From contig NC_135557.1 of assembly GCF_964340395.1 (NCBI RefSeq), forward strand, positions 26,307,614 to 26,369,613: 62,000 nt of DNA, in the 5' to 3' direction. Within the stretch, counting starts at the first letter, position 1. The number at the start of each line of letters is the position of its first letter. The notes under the pieces are model-generated. The model did no database searches and was not told where the DNA came from. It saw only the letters and a list, made by a program, of their open reading frames with translations. The position numbers were made by a program, and so were the translations under genes. This DNA is from Glandiceps talaboti (lineage: Eukaryota > Hemichordata > Enteropneusta > Spengelidae). Below, piece after piece: positions 48,241-61,721 of this stretch.

Positions 48241-48474
48241 ATTATATTATACCAGTATATTGAAAATATCGGAAACAAGATAAGACGCAACATTTTCTGG
48301 TTTCATTTGCGCCCCCATCCTTGCACGGACTACAACGTTCGTAGACGAACAGTGAACATCAAAATTTGGACGCGTGCCAACTTTGCATTATCGCTCATTT
48401 TAGACGCACTAGTTCGATGTCTAGACCAATCAGATCTCTCGATTTGCGCCATCAATATACTGGTATAATATAAT
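48241..48474. mobile_element. Small TIR element, 234 bp
   Basis: 22-bp perfect terminal inverted repeats (attatattataccagtatat at the left). It abuts the preceding hairpin with no gap, so the two may form one composite element. No coding capacity. Confidence 0.8.
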
Positions 48475-49208
48475 TATGCGTAGAACATTGCTATGCTCAT
48501 TCTAACAGTGTATCCATGTACACAAGAATGGGAACTGTAACAAAACACACAATATGAGTTGTTAGAGATCGACTGCAAACTCAAGAGTTTTGTTGGTCTT
48601 CCTTTTCACCAGATGTGCATTGGGTATATTTATTGATGTCACTATATAACAATGTATATGAAACGAAAATATTACATATAATATGATAATTTCAAAGAAG
48701 TTCATTCACGTTAAAACTTAATATTTTCATCGATAATTATTTTATTATTAAGAATAGTATTCATTCATCGCACCCTAATAGTAATGTTTAAAATCTAGCA
48801 AGCTATAGTGTAACATTCGTTTGATCTTCTAAATAACTTGGGAAATGAAGCATTGACTCGTTTTCTTCTCAAAAAGCTTTTACTGTAGAGTTACGAGGTG
48901 GTGTATCATTTATTGATCTAAGTTAGTGTAACACGGATTTTACAGGTTAATTGAGACTTCCGATTCGTGTGTTGGTTTACAATAACGACTATCGACAATT
49001 ACCGAGTCTGTTTCTCTAATCCAACTTGTCATACGCTTTCGTGAGATGCAACTGAAGCCATCATAACCTGCATCAGAGACTACACATAACAAATCATGAC
49101 ACATGGATTTCCGACGAAATAACATTATTTGATTTATAATAATCATGCCTTACGACGTGTGTATCCTTCTCCAAATCGACACACAGTCAGTTTTAAATAG
49201 ACCGCATT
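48475..49208. other. Non-coding stretch
   Basis: Nothing recognised. Confidence 0.6.
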
Positions 49209-49220
49209 ATAAAGTACATG

Positions 49221-49344
49221 ATACATACATACATACATACATACATACATACATACATACATACATACATACATACATACATAAAGTAGAAATCAATCGT
49301 TCATACATACATACATACATACATACATACATACATGCATACAT
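49221..49344. repeat. (CATA)n microsatellite, two blocks
   Basis: Two CATA runs separated by about 20 bases. Confidence 0.96.
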
Positions 49345-49394
49345 TTTTTTACCGTGAATTTACCGTGAATTTACGTGGGGAAGGAAGCCATTAA

Positions 49395-49750
49395 GTCCTT
49401 AGTGTTCTGAAGTGGTTACCAATACACGCTTTAAAATGATTAACTGATGAATTAGCAATAACCCTTTCTGGTAAACTTTTCCAAATGTCTACGACACGTT
49501 GACTAAAAAAATATTTACGTATATATTCCAATAACACAATATCCCTATTCGCATGTGGGGACCACACTGGGGAAGCATAGTCAAGGTGCGGGCGAACTAG
49601 CGATTTATAGAGTGGCAATAAAATATCCTTTGATTTACAGGTGAATGTTCTTTTTACCATACTAAGTACTCGATTTGCCTTATTTACCTCCCCTGCGATA
49701 TGCAGTTTCGGTTTTAGTGAGTTGTGAATCAAAACCCGTAGATCTGTTTC
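49395..49750 (-). pseudogene. LINE reverse-transcriptase fragment, antisense, internally deleted
   Basis: Minus strand: DLRVLIHNSLKPKLHI, ANRVLSMVKRTFTCKSKDIL then PLYKSLVRPHLDYASPVWSP. These are the thumb/C-terminal blocks of CR1/L2-type LINE RT. They are followed directly by KYFFSQRVVDIWKSLPERV, the extreme C-terminus, so the segment normally between them is missing. It is truncated on its 5' side by the CATA array at 49751. Confidence 0.88.
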
Positions 49751-49921
49751 ATACATACATACATACATACATACATACATACATACATACATACATACCT
49801 ACATACATACATACATACCTACCTACCTACCTACCTACCTACCTACCTACCTACATACATACATACATACATACCTACATACATACATACATACATACAT
49901 ACATACATGCATGCATGCATG

Positions 49922-50005
<84 letters not shown>
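49751..50005. repeat. Compound tetranucleotide array CATA-CCTA-CATA-CATG-GCAG-CAGA
   Basis: Six homogeneous blocks. Each block motif differs from the neighbouring one by a single base change. Confidence 0.96.
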
Positions 50006-50006
<1 letters not shown>

Positions 50007-50995
50007 GTACTTAGTTTGCATTGTGATACCTTCAAATGCTACTCTAAGACATGAACACGACAGTTCTCTATGTCTGTAAGGTATGTTTTACAGTATGGTG
50101 AAAACAGAACGATTGATTTCTACTTTTGAATTGTAGTGATCAGGGATCACAATAATGCACTTTGTCCATTTTCAAGTTCTGAGTGCAGTCATTATTTTAT
50201 GTGATAAACATACATACAATAACATATCACAGTAAGATAATCTCCCAAAGCTATTACCCGTAAATCTAAAAATTCTAAATGTTTACTGTACTTCACTATG
50301 CCTTCATTACGAACGGCTCTGTGTCACAATAACGTCACGACTTAAATGCGATAAAAACGCACAACCATACAAGATCGGGTGATCATTCCGATTCTGTAGT
50401 GTTGCTATGGCAATACAAAGATACCAAGTCAGACGTTCGGACATTGTGTCTGTTTTGATTCTTCATCTCAGATAAATGGTGGGTTTTCTATCTTTGTTAT
50501 TTTGCAAAATACCGCTCTCTAATTATTGCTATGTATAGAATTCTATTGACATTACTTAAATTGCTTTTCTCCTTTTTAATATTAGGAGACCGAATGGAAG
50601 GTTTGGAAGTACGGCGGAAATCAAAGGAATCACGCAAAGACACATGATGGATATAAGGCAGGTTGCAAGCAGTGCTCGTAGACGGCTGTTTATCATCACC
50701 GGTGTTTTTCAGTGTTAGCGGAAAGAAGAAAGGGTGTATGTGATGCGTACAACCTGTGACGGGTTGTAAGCTAATGATCAGGATATGAAATTACCACTAA
50801 TATTATACACATATACTTTGTCTAATGTGTATTAGACTGTTTGTAACTGGCGTCGCACTGGCTTCAGAATTTGTGTTTAACTTCAAAGGGAGGACAGCAT
50901 TAGAAGGTTGTTATTCACCATTCCGTCGACAGTTTTTCTCTTGAGATTGAAATTTTGGAGCCACGTCTCTGAGTGTTAGAATTGTTGTCAATGAA
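50006..50995 (+). promoter_or_regulatory. Probable upstream / 5' UTR region of the NHL gene
   Basis: No coding ORF. A plausible 5' UTR intron runs from gataaatg|gtgggt (about 50478) to tttaatattag (50585), with sequence from 50586 leading to the ATG at 50996. This is inference only; no TATA box or other core promoter could be assigned. Confidence 0.35.
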
Positions 50996-52483
50996 ATGAT
51001 GTCAAAACTTACAACAATTAAGGACGGGAATGGCATGCAGTTACCAATGGATAGAAGTCATAAATTGAAGGAGACGTCGGTCTGTGATAAACACGAACAA
51101 GTCAAGCCTAGCGATAAAACAATGGTAATGATACGGAATGAGAAAATAGCTCGTATGCGCCAATGGAGAAGCATGCCTGTCCAGCAAACTCTTCCGAGAA
51201 CAGAAAGTTTACACACAAAGGAATTCCGGTCATCGAGTTTACACGGCTCAAGAACAGCCCGTCATCTTCACCCTGGTTCCAAAACAGCCCGTTTTGTTCA
51301 CCTTGGAAATGAAGAAGTTACAAAACATCTTCCACGCGTCGATTTTAACGGTGAGAAGAAATATGAAGACATTCGTAATACAAAGGGAAAATCCGAGGAT
51401 AAGTTACAACACGGTGCTAAAAGTAAGAGAGATAAAACAGCACGTAGTAGGTTAATGTCTTATCATCAAAGCCTTGATTTACCGGACACACATAAGGCAG
51501 TACCGTTAGCGTTGAGTAATAACAATGCAAGTAATGTTGATATGCGATCTTCGTCGTCTCACATTATAGTTAGAAGACTCCAAGTACCACGCATTCACAC
51601 CGGTAGAGAACGTAGACTTGCAATGGCTAACTCACATTCTAGGACTCTCAGAATGGAGAAGATAATGAGTGTAAGTGTGATAAAGTACCATGAAATGCAT
51701 TTACAATGTCCAAGCAGTGTTGTGTTGACGAGGGATGGAAGTATCGCTGTCAGTGACGAGAAATCTAGACGGATAGTTGTATTCCACGACGATGGAAATT
51801 ATAAACGCCATTTCAATGTCTTGGGTGAATATGGATTTATTCCTGGACCAATGGCTACTACTCCACAAGGTGATATAGTTGTTATTGACACCAGAAACAA
51901 AAGGGTTGTTGTCATTTCTGGTCATGATGGTGCTACGAAACTGGACTTTGGTAAAAGGGAATTAGTGTGGCCATGTGGGGTAGCTGTGACGTCAGATGGT
52001 ATTATTCTGGTTAGTGACTGGGATAGACATTGCATACGGGTTTATGGTCCTAATGGGAACTACGATAGTAATATAAGTGGACACGGTGACGGGCCTGGAC
52101 AACTAATCCATCCGTGGTTACTAGCTGTGAACTCGCGAGACGATATTGTTGTTTCGGACACTGGCAATAATCGTATTCAGGTGCTTACACGGGAGGGAAT
52201 GTATCTTAATGAGGTCAGACTAGAGGATCAGTTATATATTCCTCCCAGAGGCTTGGCAGTCGATCATCAAGACAACATCTTCGTTTGTAGCAATTATGGA
52301 ATTTTCATGATCTCCACGGAGACCATGAGATGCAATGCAATCAACTGTGGTGGAGAATTGTTATTGTGGCCACGTGGTCTGACTGTCACCATGGATACAC
52401 CTCCTAAGCTGATTGTCACTCACGATAGGGTGTTATCCCCATATTCGCCGGGAATGTTGTCCGTATTTCAACTAATTCCATGA
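50996..52483 (+). CDS. NHL-repeat protein (six-bladed beta-propeller)
   Basis: 495 codons in a single exon, TGA stop. Residues 1-230 are basic, Lys/Arg/Ser/His-rich and probably disordered. Residues about 235-495 hold six NHL-type repeats, with landmarks CPSSVVLTRDGSIAVSDEKS, GPMATTPQGDIVVIDTRNKR, WPCGVAVTSDGIILVSDWDR, HPWLLAVNSRDDIVVSDTGN, PPRGLAVDHQDNIFVCSNYG and WPRGLTVTMDTPPKLIV. The D-x-x-N-R-x-x-V/I pattern is typical of TRIM-NHL propellers, which bind protein or RNA. The usual RING, B-box and coiled coil of TRIM2/3/71 are absent, so ubiquitin-ligase activity is not expected. The start was chosen at the first of two adjacent ATGs; a short upstream ATG (50990) hits a stop at once. Function unknown. 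Confidence 0.9.
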   Translation: MMSKLTTIKDGNGMQLPMDRSHKLKETSVCDKHEQVKPSDKTMVMIRNEKIARMRQWRSMPVQQTLPRTESLHTKEFRSSSLHGSRTARHLHPGSKTARFVHLGNEEVTKHLPRVDFNGEKKYEDIRNTKGKSEDKLQHGAKSKRDKTARSRLMSYHQSLDLPDTHKAVPLALSNNNASNVDMRSSSSHIIVRRLQVPRIHTGRERRLAMANSHSRTLRMEKIMSVSVIKYHEMHLQCPSSVVLTRDGSIAVSDEKSRRIVVFHDDGNYKRHFNVLGEYGFIPGPMATTPQGDIVVIDTRNKRVVVISGHDGATKLDFGKRELVWPCGVAVTSDGIILVSDWDRHCIRVYGPNGNYDSNISGHGDGPGQLIHPWLLAVNSRDDIVVSDTGNNRIQVLTREGMYLNEVRLEDQLYIPPRGLAVDHQDNIFVCSNYGIFMISTETMRCNAINCGGELLLWPRGLTVTMDTPPKLIVTHDRVLSPYSPGMLSVFQLIP

Positions 52484-52734
52484 TCGAAGTTTCTATCTTT
52501 CAAAACAGATGGGACGTTGACTATGGTCGTCTACACATAGAACTATTTTGTGGACTTAAAGATAAACTGTGGATAAACCACAAGGATATGAAATGTTCAA
52601 TATTTTGATGATTGTTATAGTCAATTGTCATTTAGCACATTTTAGGGTTTATAAAATGAACAATTGATTCATTTCAGAAAGTACAAAGACATTAACATTT
52701 ACTCCAGTCTGATTGGTGTCATAAGACTACACAA

Positions 52735-53240
52735 GTGATGTGTTGGGTTTTTACACTGTCATGTCAAACAAGAATGAGTTTGATATGTTGGGTTTGACAC
52801 TGTGTCATGTCAAACAAGGATGAATGTGATATGTTGGGTTTTGACACTGTGTCATGTCAAACAAGAATGAATGTGATATGTTGGGCTTTGACACTGTGTC
52901 ATGTCAAACAAGGATGAGTGTGATGTGTTGGGTTTTGACACTGTGTCATGTCAAACAAGAATGAATGTGATATGTTGGGTTTTGACACTGTGTCATGTCA
53001 AACAAGGATGAGTGTGGTGTGTTGGGTTTTGACATTGTGTCATGTCAAACAAGAATGAGTGTGGTGTGTTGGGTTTTGACACTGTCATGTCAAACAAGAA
53101 TGAATGTGGTGTGTTGGGTTTTGACACTGTCATGTCAAACAAGGATGAGTTTGATGTGTTGGGTTTTGAGACTGTGTCATGTCAAACAACGATGAATGTG
53201 ATATGTTGAGTTTTGACACTGTGTCATGTCAAACAACGCA
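52735..53240 (+). repeat. 44-48-bp minisatellite downstream of the NHL gene, about 11 copies
   Basis: Unit: gatatgttgggttttgacac then tgtgtcatgtcaaacaagaa and tgaatgt. Some units lack gtgt. It may be part of the NHL mRNA 3' UTR. Confidence 0.94.
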
Positions 53241-53346
53241 AACAACGAGTGTAAAGGGTGAAATCGTTGTGTTACGTTTTTGTTTTTGTTGATGTTGATG
53301 TTGTTGAATTTTAATGACAACAAGTGATATTATGTCTTGTTTCTTA

Positions 53347-55383
53347 GGGACCGGTCAGTTTCTTCGGCCTGGGGGGGGGGGGCGGTGGATTGGTAGGGGG
53401 GTCACCCTGTTTTTGAAATTGGCAGTAGGGGGGGTCATGCTGTTTTGAAAATTGTGGAAGGGGGGGGGGTCATTGTGTTTTAGATTGTGATGGAAGAAAA
53501 AAATCCTTTCTACAATGGCATATAGCCTTGTCTGAAATGTAGTACATGTCAATATTTGTTCTTGTCCCTGTTTCTTACATGAATTCTTTAACATTACTTA
53601 TTAGTTCAAACCTAACTATACATATTCATATACATTGTACATGTACCGGTATTACCTAGTTACCACACTAGTTACAGAACATGTAATGTAAATGCTTGGC
53701 TGTTTCACAATCAATGCTTCACTTATATTGCAGTTTGGGGCAAAAGTGAACTTGAAGGTTTCGTAATGGTAATTTTCATAGATAGTTTATAAATGAAGTT
53801 AATCTAAATTGTTCTACTCATCATGCTATTGACACTACAAATCACCACATCTCATCAGATTCCAGTTACTATTATACACTAGGTATGACCACCTAAAGTT
53901 CTCTAACATACCGGTGACTTTATTATACATGCAATATCAATGCCCCTATATACAAATGTTACGTGTCCATTTTATGTGATATGAGAAACTCATTTAAAAA
54001 CGTTTTATGTTTAGCTTTTCGAAGCTTGGAAATATTACCTCAAAGGTTATGATAACCTAAACATTGCCTTAGTATCTCAAGCAAAAAACTCCAGATCTGC
54101 CAGGGGAAAACCCCAAGGACTCCCTCACCCCCAGAGGTCACTCATACATTCAACCAACAATCAGATGCACCAACAACCTTTTTACTGTCATAATGGTATT
54201 AAACTTTTCTTAAATATTTTCACCCTATTCTAATTTGATATGATATTGTCTTTTCAAGATCTGAAACGTTTGCCAAGATAGTCTAAAATTGCCTTAAACT
54301 CCAAATCTCCCCTACCAATGATACTACCATTATAGATGTGCTGACCTTTACTACATGTATATAATGATGCCATTTAAACTTTTTAAGAACATATTTCAAC
54401 CCTTAGTGTAAGTTATAAAGAATAGTTTCTGATACTTGCTGTCTTGTAAAGCATGGATTAAGTTATTGCTTGAAAGGGTCTGAATAGCCTAAATATTGGC
54501 TTTAAGAGTAAAAATCCTCCAGGGTTTCTAGAGGGAGACCCCCTCAGACCCCCCCCCCCCACATGAGGTGGACATATCCCAGTCTCAAGCTCTTCCCCTC
54601 TTACTGTCAAGATGCTATCAAAGTATATTTCAAAAGTATTTCAACCCTATGTAGTTGCTTTTAACATGTTGGTGTTGTCTTGTAAGGCTTGGAAATTATT
54701 GTCTGAAAGGGTCTGAATAGTCTCAAAATTGACTTTTCAGAGTTCAAAACCTCCAGGGCTTCTAGGGGGAGACACCCTAGGACCCCCCCACATGAGGTGT
54801 ACACATCCTAGTCTCAAGATCTTCCCCCTACCTCTTACTGTCAAGATCCTATCAAACTATATTTCAAAAAAATTTCAACCTTATGTAGTTGCATTTTACA
54901 TGTTGGTGCTGTCTTGAAAGCTTGGAAATTATTTTCTGAAAATGTCTGAATAGTCTCAAAATTGACTTTTCAGAGTTAAAAACCTCCTGGGCTTCTAGGG
55001 GGAGACCCCCTAGGACCCCCATAAGAGATGTACATATTCCCTTCTCAAGCTTTCCTACCCTTCACTGCCAAGATGCTATTAAACTCCTTTTCGAATATAT
55101 TTACCCTGTATAGTCAATAATTATAAATATGATAGTGCTAACCCGGGATCTTATAAAGTAGATGCAAGACAGTCAAGCAGTCCACACTGAGTCACGATAA
55201 AAAAATACCTGTCATACGAATATTATATATGGGGGGGGGGGGGTCATCATGTTTTAGAATTAAGTGATAGGGGGGGTCAGCCTGTTTTTGCTTTTACAGA
55301 TAGGGGGGGTCAGTGACTTTTTGTCGGTCCGATTTAAGAATCCACCGCCCCCCCCCCCCAGGCTGGAGAAACTGACCGGTCCC
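53347..55383. mobile_element. Non-autonomous TIR DNA transposon, 2.04 kb, TTA target duplication
   Basis: Ends gggaccggtcagtttct at 53347 and its complement ending at 55383. The inverted similarity extends about 46 bp through a G run and gcggtggatt. Flanks are TTA (53344-53346) and TTA (55384-55386). A 3-bp TTA/TWA target duplication with GGG-starting TIRs is characteristic of PIF/Harbinger transposons. No transposase frame is present. Inside are G-rich blocks near both ends and about five 210-235-bp internal repeats. Confidence 0.88.
54085..55140 (+). repeat. ~210-235-bp internal tandem repeats of the TIR element
   Basis: Blocks of the type acctccagggcttctagggg then gagaccccctaggaccccc recur near 54088, 54298, 54517, 54747 and 54981. 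Each is followed by a conserved segment (cttactgtcaagatgctat, tttcaaccctatgtag, cttggaaattattgtctgaa). The last three are most alike. Confidence 0.8.
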
Positions 55384-55386
55384 TTA

Positions 55387-55940
55387 GGACGGTCTTTCTT
55401 CATTATGGCGCCCTTTACGGCAGGATTACAAAAAAATTACAACGTCAGTGGTTGTCAGATGGTAAGCCTCGAGCGCGTATCTGAGCTAAAATCCTCGTTT
55501 ATTACTAAATGTAATATTTTGATTTAATAGAACAAATGGTTCAAAGTTTCTTATATATTTTGACCGACCGACCGACCAACCGACCGACCACCGGACCGAC
55601 CAACCGACCGACCGACCGACCAACCAATCAATCCATTGTTAAGTACGGGTGCCCTTAGAGGAAGAAGAGGTGAAAAAAGGTGTGTTCTTTGTCTTTGAGG
55701 TAATTAATGTATCTATCTATCTATGTATTTTAGCAAACTTTTTCATCCCACCATAAGCCAGTCTGACATCATCTTTCAAAAGTGTTTCGAGAATATCTAG
55801 GATTTCCAGCTGGGAATATGTAAAATGGATTCTCGGGGGCACCCATGTATAGTTTGCAAAATAAGATAGTTAAGAATGTTCTGAGTCTGACCTACCCAAA
55901 AGGTAGTCACCAAGAAATGGACACTACTGCATACAATGAT
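55387..55940. other. Non-coding stretch
   Basis: A (GACC)n tetramer tract at 55561-55620. No gene supported. Confidence 0.6.
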
Positions 55941-55942
55941 TG

Positions 55943-56488
55943 TGTTACTTGTTACTTGTTACTTGTTACTTGTTACTTGATACTTGATATTTGTTACTTG
56001 TTACTTGATATTTGTTGCTTGTTACTTGATATTTGTTACTTGTTACTTGTTACTTGATATTTGTTACTTGTTACTTGTTACTTGTTACTTGTTACTTGAT
56101 ATTTGTTACTTGTTTCTTATTACTTGATATTTGTTTCTTATTACTTGATATTTGTTACTTGTTACTTGTTACTTGTTACTTGTTACTTGATATTTGTTAC
56201 TTGTTACTTGTTACTTGATATTTGTTACTTGTTACTTGTTACTTGTATTTGTTACTTGTTACTTGTTACTTGATATTTGTTACTTGTTACTTGTTACTTG
56301 ATATTTGTTACTTGTATTTGTTACTTGTTACTTGATACTTGTTATTTGTTACTTGTTACTTGATATTTGTTACTTGTTTCTTATTACTTGTTACTTGTTA
56401 TTTGTTACTTGTTACTTGATATTTGTTACTTGTTACTTATTACTTGTTACTTGTTACTTGTTACTTGTATTTGTTACTTGTATTTGTT
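55943..56488 (+). repeat. Heptamer array (TTACTTG)n with ATATTTG variants
   Basis: About 78 heptamers in which TTACTTG alternates irregularly with ATATTTG and occasional TTTCTTA. Not a canonical telomere repeat. Confidence 0.95.
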
Positions 56489-56810
56489 AACACCTTGTAA
56501 TCTATTTTGGGTTTCTATTTTCCCAGCAAATGTTAATAAACTTTATATCGTAATCTTCAAGTGTTGGTTATCTATTTCAAAGCTTACATTTTTATCAGTC
56601 CTTTTCATACATTTCTACATTTACATACATTACTTTTATCATAGTCCAGATGTGGTGATAGATTAGTATGAAACATGAAACAAACAGCATTTTCTCTTGT
56701 AAGTTGATGAGCAAAATATAACTAGATACCAGTATTGTTTATAATCAGGTGTAAAATGGACATGCGTTCTTAGCTAGGAAAATTCTTTGTACCCGTTTTA
56801 CAATGTTGAA

Positions 56811-57045
56811 TAGTTACAGTACATAAAGAATTAATCACATTCAGTGAACTACAGATGCAGTGTCATAGAATAGTTACAGTACATAAAGAATCATTCAGTG
56901 AACTACAGACGCAGTGTCATAGAATAGTTACAGTATATAATATAATATAATATAATATAATATAATATAATATAATATAATATAATATAATATATGATAT
57001 GATATGATATGATATGATATACATGTATGATATGATAATTATGAT
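56811..57045. repeat. Direct 60-bp duplication followed by (TATAA)n and (GATAT)n
   Basis: gaatagttacagtacataaa ... gcagtgtcata occurs twice (about 56811 and 56870). Pentamer runs follow at 56937-57030. Confidence 0.88.
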
Positions 57046-59326
57046 ATGAAATACGTGCACATCTTCTACTGTGTGACGTCAAACAGGGGGTGATTTCAGA
57101 GCATATCACCCCTGTTCTACCGGAACTTTTTTCGCCCACGCTACGATCACGATCATAATGTACTTTCGAAACGTAAATACACACATTACATACATCCTTG
57201 GGTGGCATGAGTTTTGTGCGGAGGGGTTCCTTTATTTATATTTAATAGATTTGATATATTTTATCGAAAAATCATGTAGATTATGGCAATATTTATGGAG
57301 CAATGGTAAGCTTACATAGCCGTCGAACGCAGTGTTTTGCTATGTGGTGAAAAATAAGTCCCTTTCAGTTTTCATAAAATTCGATCCAAAACTGTTGAAA
57401 AAATATTTTTAAAAAGATTATTATGTGATAAATATATAATCCCAAGAAATCAATGTAGTGCATAACACATTTGGTATGTTCAAGGAGTCATATATCTTAC
57501 AGCATGTCTCCAAAGTTTGTAGTGCATAATATTTAAAGAATTGTTAAGCACGATTTAATCAGGGATCGGAGGCTAGAAGCAATTAAGCGATTGAATTTCC
57601 CGTTCCAAAATACATAGTACAAATGGGCGTCGCTACCTTGTATGGTTACATTTGACTAAAGTTGTCTTTGGCTAACTTGTCTTACACGTGAAAAATAAGT
57701 TTTGTTTAAACCAAATCCCCGGCATATGGATGCTACTATAATTGGCTGCTTTCAAACATATGTCGATGAGCGATGGGGGCGCACTATTTTAGTTTACTGG
57801 ACAGTTCAGCTGTCTACGTGACAGACGAATTTTATGATATCCACAGGTCTATTTTTTGCAGATCAAATGCTCAAAGTAGATCCTTCAGAGACTATCAATT
57901 TCACAGGTCAATGAAACACCAAAAAAGTATGATTATATGAAACTCAGCTATCAATTAAATATATACAAATATGTCACTGCTTTAACGCAAACAACTTTTC
58001 TTGTAAGAATTGACATTCATTTAGCCTATTTACTAAATTTTCAATCATCTGTGGGGAAAAACTGTCGCGAGAGGGCGCCAAGATCAGGGCCGATAAGATG
58101 TACAGGTAAGTTGCTTTACTGTTAGACTTGGAATTGGACTTCATTTCATCAGAAACATTAAAGATGATGACGATGGTTTACGAAAATAAGAAAAAGAAAC
58201 AATTATTGTCCACTTGGAAATAATCTAGTCCATGGTCCTGGTAATCTAAGACAAACAACCTAATTTCATGGCGTACAATGAGTGAAATAAATACATATGT
58301 ACATATCTACAAGAGATTTGTTGAAAACAAAACTGCACAAACCTTATACAGATAAGCATCCAGGAGACATGTTGCTCTAGAATTCAAAGCTGGTTGAAAT
58401 TCTCTTTTGGTAAATAATACAACCACATGCTCGTATAGAGATAGAATCTTTGTGCAGCCGATGGGATGTATATATTATAGTTATTCCGGAATGCCTCGTG
58501 TTGTCCTTTCGAGAAACATGTGTTGACTTTCAAGTATGTTTCTTGTCGTCTATGTACACCATAATATGTACATCCCCTATAATGAAGATATATGTAACTG
58601 GAAGAATCCAAAATGGTTTGTGGTCTCGTCACTGTATTGGCGATTTCCCCGTCATGCTTCCCTCAGGTGTACGCACTCATGTACACACAACAACGAGAGC
58701 ACATATGAGTAACGGCATCTACGAGATACACCTGAGTTGTAATAATAAGCTTAAGCTACATGTAAATTTTGTAAGCACCTGTTCATTGTCATGAAAGTGA
58801 CTCGTTGTCACGATATTCAAAGCCCTATCACATAATGACAATATTCCGCAAGGTGTTAAATCCAGAATATTCATGAATTTCATAAACTTTATTTAAAAGT
58901 GTCATGGATGACAGAACATCAACAGACTTTTCTATTATCGTCAATTCCGGTTTGAGTGTTCTAAAGATCAGCATGGGCTTTACTTCTAATATTAGTAATA
59001 AAGCATGGTGTGACGTCAGTTGTTGCAGTGACTATATTGTATAGATTTATTGGACTGGCTAGGTAAAACATTCGTGACGGTGATTTCCGATGCTAGTCTC
59101 AAACGAAAAAGCGGGTCTCATGTTAAATAATACGATGTTTAGTATTTGCGGCTACACTGCCTACGGATAATGTTGACCACTAATTAACAGATAGAACTAT
59201 CTTTTGATAGGTAATTGACCAATTGTACATAATATATCTATGAAAATATGTCCCATTTCCAGCTGGGGCAGGTTTCAAAACAAATGTTCGACACATTTTC
59301 GAAACATGATTTTACAACATAATATG
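57046..59326. other. Non-coding stretch
   Basis: Unique AT-rich sequence; no gene, RNA or mobile element recognised. Confidence 0.6.
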
Positions 59327-59442
59327 TATGACAAGGAGAATATCTCCACCAAAACGACGTTAGTATTTTAGTTATTACGTACGTACACAAGGAAAATATC
59401 TCCACCCAAAACGACTAGTTAGTATTTTAGTTATTACGTACG
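59327..59442 (+). repeat. Direct duplication (~60 bp) at the edge of a CATA array
   Basis: aaggagaatatctccaccaa ... ttattacgtacgtaca occurs twice in tandem, the second copy running into (CATA)n. Confidence 0.85.
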
Positions 59443-59626
59443 TACATACATACATACATACATACATACATACATACATACATACATACATACATACATA
59501 CATACATACATGCATACATACATACATTCATACATGCATACATACATACATACATACATACATACATACATACATACATACATACATGCATGCATGCATG
59601 CATGCATGCATGCATGCATGCATACA

Positions 59627-59658
<32 letters not shown>

Positions 59659-59775
59659 CATACATACATACATACATACATACATACATACATACATACA
59701 TACATACATACATACATACACATACATACATATACATACATACATACATACATACATACATACATACATACATAC

Positions 59776-59808
<33 letters not shown>

Positions 59809-59815
59809 CATATAT
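59443..59815. repeat. (CATA)n microsatellite with central (CATG)n block
   Basis: About 370 bases, with CATG at 59586-59622 and occasional CA insertions. Frames on both strands are artefacts. Confidence 0.97.
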
Positions 59816-60549
59816 GATGTAAGATGATCTTGTATTCATTTAAATCATCACCGATTTGTAGTCTACACACAGGGTCCATTTCTGGCATATTGCATTGCAT
59901 CAGCAAGTTGATAAACGCTGATAAGACAGCGATAACGATAGGAAACACTACAAGACAGTTAGAGGAAATAATAGCTATGATGGCAATATTTAAAACTTCT
60001 TTTAAATGTACAGAAAAACAATAAAACAATTATATTAGAAATCCGGGAAATCATGATAAAAATGCTGTTTCCCCCCCCCCCCCCCCCCGACCATGTGGTC
60101 TGCATTTTGTAGTTTTAAAGGACTGCATGAGTTGCGGATCTCGTCAACAGCATCCTCGAGAATTTGATTTGAAAAAAAGAGACGAAAAAGGTTTAGGAAA
60201 TGACCTCGTTCTGAAATGATACTCAGATCTCGAACTCATTGATATAGCCGTGTTTTATTGTGAATGGCTAACCTGAAATATCGATTGTAGGGGACCGTTT
60301 AGTAGTAGAAACACGGATCACAAAAACATGATAAAACATGTACATAAGGGGATTGTCGGAGGACAAAATAAGACAATAATAGTAAAAATACTAAAAATGG
60401 TACCAGCATTTATGACAGTTGACTCTTTATGACAGGCAACAGTATCAATGACATGATTCAATGTAGAAAGGGTATAGCATTGTTATAGCTATGTTCCTCC
60501 CTTTCTCTCTATGCTTTTGTGTGTTAACCGCCTATCTGTTTGTATCTTT

Positions 60550-61647
<1,098 letters not shown>

Positions 61648-61712
<65 letters not shown>

Positions 61713-61721
61713 AGAGAGAGA
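61648..61721. repeat. (GA)n microsatellite
   Basis: GA run with one TG interruption near its 3' end. No gene seen between it and the window end. Confidence 0.96.

Noticed and set aside
55943-56488. Telomere-like heptamer array
   Set aside because: TTACTTG/ATATTTG lacks the G-run of known telomere repeats and is irregular. Most likely an internal microsatellite.
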